Origin: Symbiobacterium thermophilum IAM 14863
GTDB lineage: Bacteria > Bacillota > Sulfobacillia > Symbiobacteriales > Symbiobacteriaceae
Assembly: GCF_000009905.1 (NCBI RefSeq)
Contig: NC_006177.1
Location: 1,736,001 to 1,800,000 of the forward strand
Reading direction: 5' to 3'
DNA: 64,000 bases
The position numbers and the translations under genes are program-made. This document shows positions 50,457-60,898 of this stretch, piece after piece; positions within the stretch are counted from its first letter, which is position 1; each line of letters opens with the position of its first letter. The notes under the pieces are model-generated. The model was given only the letters and a program-made list of their open reading frames with translations. It was not told the origin of the DNA and searched no databases.

Positions 50457-52168
50457 CGCCGTGCTCCCGCGCGCCGCACCGGCCCGGGACCGGGTTTCAT
50501 CCCATGGCCTGCCCGGACGGGATCGGTCTGTTCCACCGCGGCGGGGCGCTTCTGCCGCGCCCAGAGCGGGGACCGGACGACGGTGTCGCGCAGGTCGGAC
50601 GGCAGGAGGGGGCCGAAGGGCGCCATGTAGGGCGTGCCGAAGGACCGCAGGCTGAGCAGGTGAATGAGCAGCGCGGTCGCCCCCAGGATCAGGCCGTACG
50701 CCCCGTAGGTCCCGGCCAGGATCAGCAAGGGGAACCGCAGCATCCGGAGGGCCAGCGCGGTCGAGTAATCGGGAAGCATGAGGTTGGCCAGCGCGGTGAC
50801 CGCGACGGTGATGATCATGGGGGCCGAGACGATACCGGCCTGGATGGCCGACTCGCCCAGAATCAGGGCGCCCACGATGGAGACCGATTGTCCCAGCTGG
50901 GACGGCATGCGCACGCCGGCCTCCCGGATGATCTCGAAGCCGAGTTCCATCATGAATGCCTCCATCGCGGCCGGGAAGGGGATCCCTTCGCGGGCCGCCA
51001 TGATCGTGAGCAGGAGATTGGTGGGGATCGTCTCCCGATGGAAGGTCGTCAGGGCGACGTAGATGGAGGGGCCGAAGAGCGCGACCGCGGCGAACAGCAC
51101 CCGGAGGATCCGCACCAGCACGACGGCGGGGAAACGCTCGAAGTAGTCCTCCGGTGAGTGGATCAGGTCCATGAAGGTCGAGGGCGCCACGAGCACCCAG
51201 GGGCTTCCGTCGACGACGATGGCGAAGCGGCCTTCCAGGAGCCCGCCCACCACCGCGTCCGGCCGCTCGGTGGCCCGGACCAGCGGGAAGACGGTCCAGG
51301 GCGTGTCCTCGATCAACTCCATCAGCTGGCCGCTGTCCAGCATGCCGTCCACCTTCACCCGGCGGATGCGCCGCATTGCCTCATCGATCAGTGACTGCTT
51401 GCAGACGGTGGCCAGGTAGCAGACGGCCACCCGGGTGCGGGTCAACTCGCCGACGGTGAGCATGTCGACCCGCAGCCGGGGGTCCCGGACGCGGCGGCGG
51501 ATCAGGGTGAGGTTGACGTGAATCGACTCGATGAAGCCCTCCCGGGGGCCCCGGACCACCCGCTGGGTCTTGGACTCGCTGATGGCCCGCTGCGGGCCGC
51601 CGGTGACGTCGAAGGCCAGGGCGCATCCCGACCCCTCGACGAAGAGCACCGCCATGCCCTCGGAGACGGCGAAGGCCGCCTGCCGGATCTGGACGACCTC
51701 ACTGGTATCCGGAGCGCTGACCTGGTGGTGCCGGATCCAGCCCACTACATCCCGGGCCGCGGGCGGCCGCTCCGCCGCCGAGGCCGGCTGCAGCAGCGAG
51801 TGGAGGCTCTGGTCCAGCCGCGGTTCGTCCACCATCGTGGGCAGGTAGACGATCATCGCCGGCACCGCCCCCGGTTCCAGCGAGATGTGGCGGACCGTCA
51901 GGTCCTGGCTGTGTCCGAAGTACAGGTCCATCAGGGCCTCGGCCTGCCCGAGACGGGCGGGGACGGGAAGCGCCGGGTTGCGGTGAACGAGTTCGAACAG
52001 CCGGGTCTCGGACCGGGGCGATACGGCCATCCGGCGCGCCAGATCGGCTTCCCGGGCCAGGCCCAGGGACCGGAAGTAGGCCTCGAGCTGGAGCGACTGG
52101 CCGGCCAGCCGGTGCACCCGGAGCCGGTGCGGCGTGCTGCCGCTTCGGGTTGACACGCGGTAGCGCAA
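50453..52168 (-). CDS. Spore germination protein GerAA-type
   Basis: This is the A subunit of the germinant receptor, about 571 residues from TTG 52168 (GGGGGGTG seven bases upstream); GTG 52156 is an alternative. The N-terminal soluble part contains VRHISLEPGAVPAMIVYL. The core has EGSGCALAFDVTGGPQRAIS, TQRVVRGPREGFIESIHVNL and DGSPWVLVAPSTFMDLIHSP, then four or five C-terminal helices. It is slightly longer than usual at the N terminus. The same frame stays open far upstream, but that region is antisense to cinA. Confidence 0.9.
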   Translation of the reverse strand: MRYRVSTRSGSTPHRLRVHRLAGQSLQLEAYFRSLGLAREADLARRMAVSPRSETRLFELVHRNPALPVPARLGQAEALMDLYFGHSQDLTVRHISLEPGAVPAMIVYLPTMVDEPRLDQSLHSLLQPASAAERPPAARDVVGWIRHHQVSAPDTSEVVQIRQAAFAVSEGMAVLFVEGSGCALAFDVTGGPQRAISESKTQRVVRGPREGFIESIHVNLTLIRRRVRDPRLRVDMLTVGELTRTRVAVCYLATVCKQSLIDEAMRRIRRVKVDGMLDSGQLMELIEDTPWTVFPLVRATERPDAVVGGLLEGRFAIVVDGSPWVLVAPSTFMDLIHSPEDYFERFPAVVLVRILRVLFAAVALFGPSIYVALTTFHRETIPTNLLLTIMAAREGIPFPAAMEAFMMELGFEIIREAGVRMPSQLGQSVSIVGALILGESAIQAGIVSAPMIITVAVTALANLMLPDYSTALALRMLRFPLLILAGTYGAYGLILGATALLIHLLSLRSFGTPYMAPFGPLLPSDLRDTVVRSPLWARQKRPAAVEQTDPVRAGHGMKPGPGPVRRAGARR

Positions 52169-52197
52169 GTTCTGCACCCCCCGGCCGAGGCTGCCGA

Positions 52198-52228
52198 TAG
52201 TATGCGCCCGCCGGAACGATCCGCATGC
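52198..52228 (-). promoter_or_regulatory. Candidate sigma-G-like promoter of the ger operon
   Basis: On the minus strand GCATG (52224-52228) and CATACTA (52198-52204) fit the forespore sigma-G elements GHATR and CATWHTA, but the spacer is 19 rather than 17-18 bases. It lies 30 bp before the TTG start. Confidence 0.5.
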
Positions 52229-52300
52229 CTGGCGCAGGACTGGGGCCGGGGCGCGGCGAAACCTCCCCCGGCGAAACCGGCGGCGGAGGAGGGCAAACAG

Positions 52301-53581
52301 GTGATCGCTGAGCTGGTCTTCGTGGGCACCGAGTTGCTCCTGGGAGAGATCCTGAACACCAACGCCCAGTACCTGAGCCGGCAGCTGGCCCAGCTGGGCG
52401 TGGACGTCTATCACCAGGTGGTGGTCGGCGACAACGCCGCGCGCCTCAGAGCGGTTCTCAGCCAGGCCCTGAGCCGGTCCGACCTCGTGATCGCCAGCGG
52501 CGGGCTGGGGCCGACCGATGATGACATCACCCGCGAGGTGGCGGCCGAGGTGACCGGGCGGCCGCTGGAGCTGGATCCGCAGCTGCTCGCGCAGCTCGAG
52601 ATCTGGTTTGCCCGCCGCGGACGGCGCATGGCGGAGAACAACCGGCGGCAGTGCATGGTGCCCCGCGGGGCCCGGGTGCTGCCCAACGACCGGGGGACCG
52701 CGCCGGGGTTGATGATCCCCGCGGACGGGGACAAGGTCGTCATCCTGCTGCCCGGCCCGCCGGGCGAGCTGCGGCCGATGTTTGAGGCCCACGTGGCGCC
52801 CTACCTCGCCGCGCGGAGCGGCGGCCGGCCGCTCAGGTTGGTCACCCGGACGCTGCGGTTCGTGGGCATCGGCGAATCCGCCCTGGCCGACGGGCTGCGG
52901 GATCTGATGGCGACTCAGACGGACCCCACCATCGCGCCGTACGCCAAGGTGGCTGAGGTCCACCTGCGGCTGGCCACCCGCGCGGCGGACGAGGCCGAGG
53001 GCTACGCCCGCATCGCCCCCCTGGAGGCGGAGATCCGGTCCCGCTTCGGCCGGTTCCTCTACGGCTCGGACGAGGAGACCCTGCCGCAGGCGGTGGGCCG
53101 GCTGCTCGCCGAACGGGGGATGACGCTCAGCACGGCGGAGTCGTGCACCGGCGGCCTGGTGGCGAAGTGGATCACGGACGTTCCCGGTTCGTCCCGCTAC
53201 TTCGGCACGGGTTTCGTCACCTATGCCAACGAGGCGAAGGTGAGCCTGCTGGGGGTCCCGGAGGAGTTGCTGTCCGCCCACGGAGCGGTAAGCGAGCCCG
53301 TGGCCCGGGCAATGGCGGAAGGGGCCCTGCAGCGGTCGGGGGCGGACGTGGCCGTGGCCGTCTCCGGGATCGCCGGCCCGGACGGGGGCACCCCGGAGAA
53401 GCCGGTGGGCACGGTCTGCTTCGCCCTGGCCGGGCGGGGGCGGCAGGGCGGCGGGCCGCTCCCGGCCGGCACCTGGGCCGAGACACTGTGGCTGCACGGC
53501 GACCGGGACGGCGTCCGCGAGCGGGCCGCGGTGCACGCCCTGGCCATGGTGCGGCGGTACCTGCTGGGCTACCTGGACTGA
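52301..53581 (+). CDS. cinA: CinA family protein (competence/damage-inducible)
   Basis: The 426-residue protein has an N-terminal MoCF-binding-like domain (AELVFVGTELLLGEILNTNA, then LVIASGGLGPTDDDITREVA and LLPGPPGELRPMF) and a C-terminal pyridine-nucleotide amidase-type domain (STAESCTGGLVAKWITDVPG, then AVSGIAGPDGGTPEKPVGTV). Family roles include NMN deamidation, ADP-ribose hydrolysis and links to competence. GTG 52301 is seven bases after GGAGGAGGG. Confidence 0.93.
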   Translation: MIAELVFVGTELLLGEILNTNAQYLSRQLAQLGVDVYHQVVVGDNAARLRAVLSQALSRSDLVIASGGLGPTDDDITREVAAEVTGRPLELDPQLLAQLEIWFARRGRRMAENNRRQCMVPRGARVLPNDRGTAPGLMIPADGDKVVILLPGPPGELRPMFEAHVAPYLAARSGGRPLRLVTRTLRFVGIGESALADGLRDLMATQTDPTIAPYAKVAEVHLRLATRAADEAEGYARIAPLEAEIRSRFGRFLYGSDEETLPQAVGRLLAERGMTLSTAESCTGGLVAKWITDVPGSSRYFGTGFVTYANEAKVSLLGVPEELLSAHGAVSEPVARAMAEGALQRSGADVAVAVSGIAGPDGGTPEKPVGTVCFALAGRGRQGGGPLPAGTWAETLWLHGDRDGVRERAAVHALAMVRRYLLGYLD

Positions 53582-53623
53582 AGGGCGGCGGGCGGCCGTG
53601 AGGAGAGAGGGTTTTCGTTCTTT

Positions 53624-53641
53624 GTTAACCCGCTTTATGAA
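53624..53641 (+). promoter_or_regulatory. Candidate ROK operator, copy 1
   Basis: GTTAACCCGCTTTATGAA matches the site at 53720-53737 in 15 of 18 positions. It lies just before the -35 element. Confidence 0.6.
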
Positions 53642-53646
53642 CACTC

Positions 53647-53675
53647 TTGACGCAACCGGCAGATTGCGGCAAAAT
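53647..53675 (+). promoter_or_regulatory. Probable promoter of the ROK regulator-gap operon
   Basis: TTGACG (53647-53652) and CAAAAT (53670-53675) with a 17-bp spacer. The leader then holds a hairpin, AGCCGCTG/CAGCGGCT (53685-53702). Confidence 0.5.
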
Positions 53676-53719
53676 AGGGTTAGAAGCCGCTGGTCAGCGG
53701 CTCTTCCTCAGCAGACTTC

Positions 53720-53737
53720 GTTAACCGTCTTTACGAA
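53720..53737 (+). promoter_or_regulatory. Candidate ROK operator, copy 2
   Basis: GTTAACCGTCTTTACGAA. With two flanking bases it is an inverted repeat, TTCGTTAA-N5-TTTACGAA, one base from perfect. It lies in the leader 14 bp before the start codon. Confidence 0.65.
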
Positions 53738-53750
53738 AGGGTGAAGTGCC

Positions 53751-56002
<2,252 letters not shown>

Positions 56003-56013
56003 CATCGTCAGCG

Positions 56014-56042
56014 CCGCCCCCCATCGCCGTGGTGGGGGGCGG
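56014..56042 (+). terminator. Hairpin between gap and mgsA
   Basis: CCGCCCCCCA pairs with TGGGGGGCGG across a nine-base loop, 12 bp after the gap stop. It has no T-run, so it may attenuate read-through into mgsA or protect the gap message. Confidence 0.5.
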
Positions 56043-56070
56043 AGTCCGCGTAAAGGAGGAGGGTTTGGCC

Positions 56071-56451
56071 TTGCGCATCGCCCTGATCGCCCACGACAAC
56101 CGCAAGCAGGACATGCTGAAGTTCGTGAAGGACCACAAGTCCGCGTTCGAGGGGCACCAGCTGTTCGCCACCGGCACCACGGGGAAGCTGATCCGGGAGC
56201 ACACCGGACTGGACGTGCACTGCTTCCTGTCGGGCCCGCTGGGCGGGGACCAGCAGATTGGCTCCCGGGTGGCCACCGGGGAGATCGACATGGTGATCTT
56301 CCTGCGGGACCCCCTCACGGCGATGCCCCATGAACCGGACGTGCAGGGGCTTCTCCGGCTGTGTGACGTGCGGGACATCCCGGTGGCCACGAACCTGGGC
56401 TCGGCGCGCATGTTCGCCGACGACCTGATGCGCCTGAAGGACGTGAAGTAG
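56071..56451 (+). CDS. mgsA: Methylglyoxal synthase
   Basis: This enzyme converts dihydroxyacetone phosphate to methylglyoxal and phosphate, a bypass of the lower glycolysis that begins with gap. It has 126 residues: [17 protein letters not shown] at the start, [16 protein letters not shown] for phosphate binding, and [20 protein letters not shown] with the catalytic Asp; [15 protein letters not shown] is also family-type. TTG 56071 is seven bases from GGAGGG, while TTG 56065 is too close. Confidence 0.94.
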
Positions 56452-56522
56452 CCGCCGAGTCGCGGCGGTGGCGCGGGCCGACCTGTCCCGCGTTTGCGCG
56501 GGCACCGAAACAGGGAATCCTT

Positions 56523-56550
56523 CGAAGGGGCCTTCGGGCCCCTTCGGCTC
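56523..56550 (+). terminator. Terminator after mgsA
   Basis: CGAAGGGGCC pairs perfectly with GGCCCCTTCG across a TTCG tetraloop. The T-run is missing but the hairpin is very stable. Confidence 0.6.
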
Positions 56551-56700
56551 CTCGGGGCGTATCCGTTCCCGGGGCCGCGCCGTCTGTAAAACAGTTGTCC
56601 CGGATGTGAGCGCCCGAACTTGACCCTTCACGACCGTGGGACGTTGCGGTAAAATGAATGGAAATTGCGTGCGGGCCCGGGAACTGAGGAGAGGTTTGTG

Positions 56701-58281
56701 ATGACGGAAACGAAGTTGACATTTCGTGATTTAGCGTTGTCCGAGAAGGTGCTGAAGGCACTGGACGATATGGGGTTTGAGGAGCCCTCGCCGATTCAGG
56801 CGCAGGCGATTCCCGCACTGCTGCAGGGCAAGGACGTGATCGGGCAGGCGCAGACCGGCACGGGCAAGACCGCGGCCTTCGGCGTGCCCATCGTCGAGCG
56901 GCTGGTTCCCGGTCAGCGGGCCGTGCAGGCGCTGGTCCTCACCCCGACCCGTGAGCTGGCGATCCAGGTCGCGGAGGAGATCACCAAGATCGGGCGCCAC
57001 GCGCGCGTGAAGACCATCGCCATCTACGGCGGCCAGTCCATCGAGCGGCAGATCCGCTCGCTCCGGTTCGGGGTGGACGTGGTCATCGGCACGCCGGGCC
57101 GGATCCTGGATCACCTCGGCCGGAGCACCCTGGACCTGTCCCAGGTGCGGATGGTGGTCCTGGACGAGGCCGACGAGATGCTGGACATGGGCTTTATCGA
57201 GGACATCGAGAAGATCCTGCAGAACACGCCCGCGGAGCGGCAGACGCTGCTCTTCTCCGCGACCATGCCGCCGGAGATCCGGCGTCTGGCCGGGCGGTAC
57301 ATGCGGGACCCGATCACGATCTCGGTGACGCCCCAGCAGCTCACCGTCCCGCAGATCGACCAGTACTTCTGCGAGGTGCGGCCGTCGTTCAAGACCGAGG
57401 CGCTCACCCGCATCCTGGACATCGAGAACGTGGAGCGGGGGATCTGCTTCTGCCGCACCAAGAAGGGCGTCGACGAGCTGGTGGAGGCTCTGCAGGCCCG
57501 GGGCTACCAGGCCGAGGGCATCCACGGCGACATGAACCAGGCGCAGCGCAACCGCGTGATGAGCCGGTTCAAGGAGGGCTATATCGAGCTGCTGGTCGCG
57601 ACGGACGTCGCCGCCCGCGGGCTGGACATCTCCGACGTGACCCACGTCTTCAACTACGACATCCCGCAGGACCCGGAGAGCTACGTGCACCGCATCGGCC
57701 GCACCGGGCGCGCCGGGCGCACCGGGACCGCCATCACGCTGGTGACGCCCCGGGAGTTCCCGCAGCTCCGGCTGATCGAGCGGGTGATCAAGGCCCGGCT
57801 GCAGCGCCGGCCCGTGCCGACCCTGAGCGACGTGGCGGAGAAGCAGCGGGAGCAGCTGAAGGAGCGGCTGATCAAGATCCTCGAGGAGGATAAGCTCGGC
57901 GAGTTCAGGGAGCTGGCCGAGGACCTCCTGGCCGAGTACGACCCCAGCGACCTGGTGGCCGCCGCCCTGAAGCTGGTCTCGGGCGAGGGCAAGCCCGCCC
58001 AGCAGGCGCAGATGGAGTTCGGCGACACCGGCGCCGAGGCGGGGATGGTCCGCTTATTCCTGAACGTCGGCCGCGCTCAGGCGATCCAGCCGGCGGACAT
58101 CGTGCGGACCATCGCGCAGGAGGCCAACATTCCGGGCTCGTCCATCGGCATCATCAACATCTATGACCGGTTCACGTTCGTGGAGGTGCCCAAGGAGGTC
58201 GCCGCCCAGGTGATGCAGGCGATGCAGGGCGCCACGATCCGCGGGTACCAGGTCAACATGGAGCCCGCAAAGCCGCGCTAG
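56701..58281 (+). CDS. DEAD-box RNA helicase (CshA/DeaD-like)
   Basis: This ATP-dependent RNA helicase has 526 residues. Motifs in order: Q-motif region GFEEPSPIQAQAIPALLQGK, AQTGTGKTAAFG, PTRELAIQ, TPGRILDHL, VLDEADEMLDMGF, SATMP, ATDVAARGLDISDVTHVFNY and HRIGRTGRAGRTG. A DbpA-type RNA-binding domain (about 440-522, VRLFLNVGRAQAIQPADIVR) forms the C terminus, as in CshA/DeaD used in ribosome assembly and cold response. ATG 56701 follows GAGGAGAGG; GTG 56698 is an alternative start. The 250-bp upstream region holds the mgsA terminator and a TTGCGGTAAAAT element. Confidence 0.93.
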   Translation: MTETKLTFRDLALSEKVLKALDDMGFEEPSPIQAQAIPALLQGKDVIGQAQTGTGKTAAFGVPIVERLVPGQRAVQALVLTPTRELAIQVAEEITKIGRHARVKTIAIYGGQSIERQIRSLRFGVDVVIGTPGRILDHLGRSTLDLSQVRMVVLDEADEMLDMGFIEDIEKILQNTPAERQTLLFSATMPPEIRRLAGRYMRDPITISVTPQQLTVPQIDQYFCEVRPSFKTEALTRILDIENVERGICFCRTKKGVDELVEALQARGYQAEGIHGDMNQAQRNRVMSRFKEGYIELLVATDVAARGLDISDVTHVFNYDIPQDPESYVHRIGRTGRAGRTGTAITLVTPREFPQLRLIERVIKARLQRRPVPTLSDVAEKQREQLKERLIKILEEDKLGEFRELAEDLLAEYDPSDLVAAALKLVSGEGKPAQQAQMEFGDTGAEAGMVRLFLNVGRAQAIQPADIVRTIAQEANIPGSSIGIINIYDRFTFVEVPKEVAAQVMQAMQGATIRGYQVNMEPAKPR

Positions 58282-58329
58282 AGCCGGCAGGGCCGCCCGG
58301 GCGGTCCGCCGGCCGGGGAAGGGCGAAGC

Positions 58330-58373
58330 AGCGGCGGCCCCTGACCGTTTTTGGACGGTCGGGGGCCGCTTTG
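58330..58373 (+). terminator. Terminator of the helicase gene
   Basis: A long stem with minor mismatches (58330-58348 with 58355-58370) has a TTTTGG loop, followed by TTTG. Confidence 0.7.
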
Positions 58374-58425
58374 TCCCTGTTCGGCGGCACCGCAGCCCCG
58401 CTACCATGGCGGGGGAGGGATGTCC

Positions 58426-58719
58426 GTGGAAACGTGTTACATGATCCGGCTCACCCGCCGACCGGGGTGCGTGATCACCGACGAGCTCATGCGGGCCCAC
58501 CGTGCGCACCTGAAGCGGCTTGCCGAGCAGGGGCGCCTGGTGCTTTGCGGCCCGTTCGCCGACCGTACCGGCGGGATGACGGTCATCCGGGCGGCGTCGC
58601 TGGCGGAGGCCGAGGCGGTAGCCGCAGCCGATCCGCTGGTCGCATCGGGCATGGAGGACTGCGAGATCCGGGAGTGGATCATCACGGGTGGGGAGGGACG
58701 GCCGCTGGAAGGCCACTGA
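58426..58719 (+). CDS. YciI-like protein
   Basis: The 97-residue small cytoplasmic protein has a ferredoxin-like YCII fold. Features are the His-containing helix MRAHRAHLKRLAEQGRLVLC, then GPFADRTGGMTVIRAASLAE and ADPLVASGMEDCEIREWIIT. Proteins of this family may have enzymatic or binding roles; none is established here. GTG 58426 is six bases after GGAGGG, while ATG 58420 abuts it. Confidence 0.8.
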   Translation: METCYMIRLTRRPGCVITDELMRAHRAHLKRLAEQGRLVLCGPFADRTGGMTVIRAASLAEAEAVAAADPLVASGMEDCEIREWIITGGEGRPLEGH

Positions 58720-58736
58720 GCACCTGGGGCGGGACA

Positions 58737-58769
58737 GGGGCGCGGCCCGGGCGGGGCCGCGCCCCTTCA
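58737..58769 (+). terminator. Terminator of the yciI-like gene
   Basis: A perfect 12-bp stem (58737-58748 with 58754-58765) is followed by TTCAT. Confidence 0.6.
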
Positions 58770-58817
58770 TAATGCGGGAAGCGTGGGGAGAGAATGTGGT
58801 AGAGCCATGGGAGGGGG

Positions 58818-59174
58818 TGGCACCCACTGGATTTCCGCTCTGCCCGTCAGGAGAGCCCTGCCGTTCCTCCTTGCGGCCGGCCCCGGTTTGACCGCAGGGA
58901 ATTCCTCCGGATGGTGTGCCTCGCTGCGGTCGGCATGGCCGCCGCGCCTGCCGGCGCCGCGGCGGTGCTCGTCAGGGCCGCGGAATCGGCTCGACCGGCT
59001 CCGCGGGAGCGCGCCCCCCGGTGGGAGGGCTTTTCCGCCGGAGCGGACCCGTCGCCGCAGGAAGCACCGGTCGCGTATGACCGCTGGTGCGGTCATCCCC
59101 TGTGCCCGTCCCGGATGGATCACCGACTGCACAGGCTCGTCTGCCCATGCCCGTACGGCCCGCCCGGACGATGA
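58818..59174 (+). pseudogene. Possible remnant of a Tat-exported Rieske-type protein
   Basis: The 118-codon frame has RFDRREFLRMVCLAAVGMAA, a twin-arginine signal pattern, followed by an Ala-rich hydrophobic stretch. The end has WCGHPLC and LVCPCPYG, which look like the two Rieske cluster motifs CxHxxC and CPCHG, but the second His is missing and the frame stops soon after. In another frame the sequence continues with a plausible Rieske-like tail (RPDDDTRRSAPVTRSG). A frameshift near 59150 in an older gene would explain this. It could also be chance in GC-rich DNA. The GTG start lacks a well-placed ribosome binding site. Confidence 0.35.
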
Positions 59175-59363
59175 CACCCGCCGTTCCGCCCCTGTCACGC
59201 GCAGCGGACCCGCTGCCTGCACCCTGAGCAGCGGCCCGCCGTGACAGGGGCGTCTGCGCGCCTCTTGCAACCCGCACCCCGGCGCTTCCGATTGGCAGGA
59301 AACGGAAGAGACCCCCTCGCCGGGCTCCGGCATACAGGTGGGGAGAAGGGAGCGCGATTCCGC

Positions 59364-60092
59364 TTGGAGTGGCTGATCGTCGCCATCGTCAGCCTGGGCA
59401 CCAGCTTCGTCAAGACCGCGTTCGGGCTCGGCGCCGGGGTGCTCTTCGGCCCGGTGCTCGCGCTGTTCCTGGAGCCCAGGCAGGCCATGGGGATGACGGC
59501 GCCGGTGATGTTCCTCAGCAGCGTCGCCGCGCTGGCCGCCCACTGGCGGCGGTGGGACTGGCCCGTCCTCCGCCGGCTGCTGCCGACTGCGCTGGCGGGC
59601 CTCTGGCTGGGCAGCGTCTTCCTGGCGCAGGCGCCCGCGCCCCATCTGCGCAGGGCCATCGGTGTGGCCGCCGTGTCCTTCGCGGTGGTGCAGGTTGCGC
59701 GCCTGCGCCGGGGGGCGGCGGTGTCGCCTGCAGGAGACTGGGCGCCGGGCCCGGCGGTGCTCCTGGGTTTCACCGGTGGCGTCGTCAGCGGCATCGCCCA
59801 CTCGGGCGGCCTCTTCTTCTCCATGTACCTGCTGCCGCGCCTGGAGAAGGTGGCCTTCGTCGCCTCCCTGACCGCGACCTTGATGGTCGTCGACCTGTTC
59901 CGGCTGGTTTCCTACTGGTACCTGGATGTGCTGCAGCCGCGCCACGTGCTGCTGGGCCTGCTCTGTGCGCCGCTCATGCTGTTGGGCGGCTGGCTGGGGA
60001 AGCGGCTCAACGGCCGGCTCTCGTCACGGGGGTTCGTCACGGCCCTGTCGGCGCTCATCGCCGCAACGGGGCTGGCCCTGCTGGCGCGGTGA
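59364..60092 (+). CDS. TauE/SafE family membrane protein (probable sulfite/anion exporter)
   Basis: The 242-residue protein has about seven or eight helices and the internal repeat typical of the family: KTAFGLGAGVLFGPVLALFL in the first half and LGFTGGVVSGIAHSGGLFFS in the second. It probably exports sulfite or a related anion. TTG 59364 follows GAGAAGGGAG at about 11 bases; longer in-frame starts upstream have no support. The ABC transporter genes follow at once, which fits release of sulfite from imported sulfonates. Confidence 0.78.
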   Translation: MEWLIVAIVSLGTSFVKTAFGLGAGVLFGPVLALFLEPRQAMGMTAPVMFLSSVAALAAHWRRWDWPVLRRLLPTALAGLWLGSVFLAQAPAPHLRRAIGVAAVSFAVVQVARLRRGAAVSPAGDWAPGPAVLLGFTGGVVSGIAHSGGLFFSMYLLPRLEKVAFVASLTATLMVVDLFRLVSYWYLDVLQPRHVLLGLLCAPLMLLGGWLGKRLNGRLSSRGFVTALSALIAATGLALLAR

Positions 60093-60115
60093 GGCAGCCT
60101 GTGCGAGGTGAGGAG

Positions 60116-60898
60116 ATGCGGCATGTGAAGCTTCAGATCCGCGGGCTGACCGCCACCTACCGCACGGCCCGGGGGACGATCACCGCCCTGAACGGGATCG
60201 ATCTCGACGTCCGGGAGGGTGAGAAGGTGGTCATCCTGGGGCCGTCGGGTTGCGGCAAGTCCACCCTGCTCAAGATCGTGGCGGGATTCGAACGGGCTGC
60301 GGCGGGGTCGGTCTGCGTGGACGGCCTTCCCGTCAGCGGCCCCGGCCCGGACCGTGCGTTCGTGTTCCAGGAGTTTGACCAGCTCTTTCCGTGGCTGACG
60401 GTGTCCGGGAACCTGTCGTTCGCCCTGCGGGTGGCGCGGGGAGTCACCGGCCGCGAGGCCGAGCGGGCGATCGACGAGGTCCTCTCGCTGGTGGGCCTGA
60501 GCCGGTGGCGCGATCTCTACCCGCACCAGCTCTCCGGCGGCATGAAGATGCGGGTGGCCATCGCCCGGGCGCTGGTGCTGAACCCGGCTGTGCTTCTCAT
60601 GGATGAACCGTTCGCCGCCCTGGACGCCCAGAGCCGGTCGCTCCTGCAGGCCGAGGTGAACCGCATGCTGGCCGAGACCGGGCAGACGCTGCTCTTCGTC
60701 ACCCACTCCATCGAGGAGGCCCTGGTGCTCGGGGACCGCATCGTGGTGCTGTCGGCGTCACCCGGCCGGGTCAGACAGATCATCGAGCCGGCCGTAACCG
60801 GCGTCACCCTGCTGGAGCGGCCCGAGGGAGCCGAACTGCGCCGGGTGATCCGCCAGCTGCTGGAGCAGGACCGGGTTGCAGGGGAGATGGCGTCGTGA
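60116..60898 (+). CDS. Nitrate/sulfonate/taurine-type ABC transporter ATPase
   Basis: The 260-residue ATPase of the SsuB/TauB/NrtD group has Walker A GPSGCGKST, Q-loop region FVFQEFDQLFPWLTV, signature LSGGMKMRVAIARAL, Walker B LLMDEPFAALDAQ and switch VTHSIEEAL. ATG 60116 with GAGGTG at five bases is used; GTG 60125 with AGGAG at nine bases is equally possible. Its stop overlaps the permease start by four bases. Confidence 0.9.
   Translation: MRHVKLQIRGLTATYRTARGTITALNGIDLDVREGEKVVILGPSGCGKSTLLKIVAGFERAAAGSVCVDGLPVSGPGPDRAFVFQEFDQLFPWLTVSGNLSFALRVARGVTGREAERAIDEVLSLVGLSRWRDLYPHQLSGGMKMRVAIARALVLNPAVLLMDEPFAALDAQSRSLLQAEVNRMLAETGQTLLFVTHSIEEALVLGDRIVVLSASPGRVRQIIEPAVTGVTLLERPEGAELRRVIRQLLEQDRVAGEMAS

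Noticed and set aside
52169-53644. Upstream extension of the gerAA frame to more than 1000 codons
   Set aside because: The extension runs antisense to cinA and has no GerA-like sequence; TTG 52168 with a good ribosome binding site marks the real start.
56620-56655. TTGACC and TAAAAT as a promoter for the helicase gene
   Set aside because: The spacing is 24 bases, too long for a standard promoter; no better -35 was found.
58783-59244. Plus-strand frame of 153 codons
   Set aside because: It is Arg/Pro/Ser-rich with no domain. The part after about 59150 may be the displaced tail of the Rieske-like remnant, but the frame as a whole is not supported.
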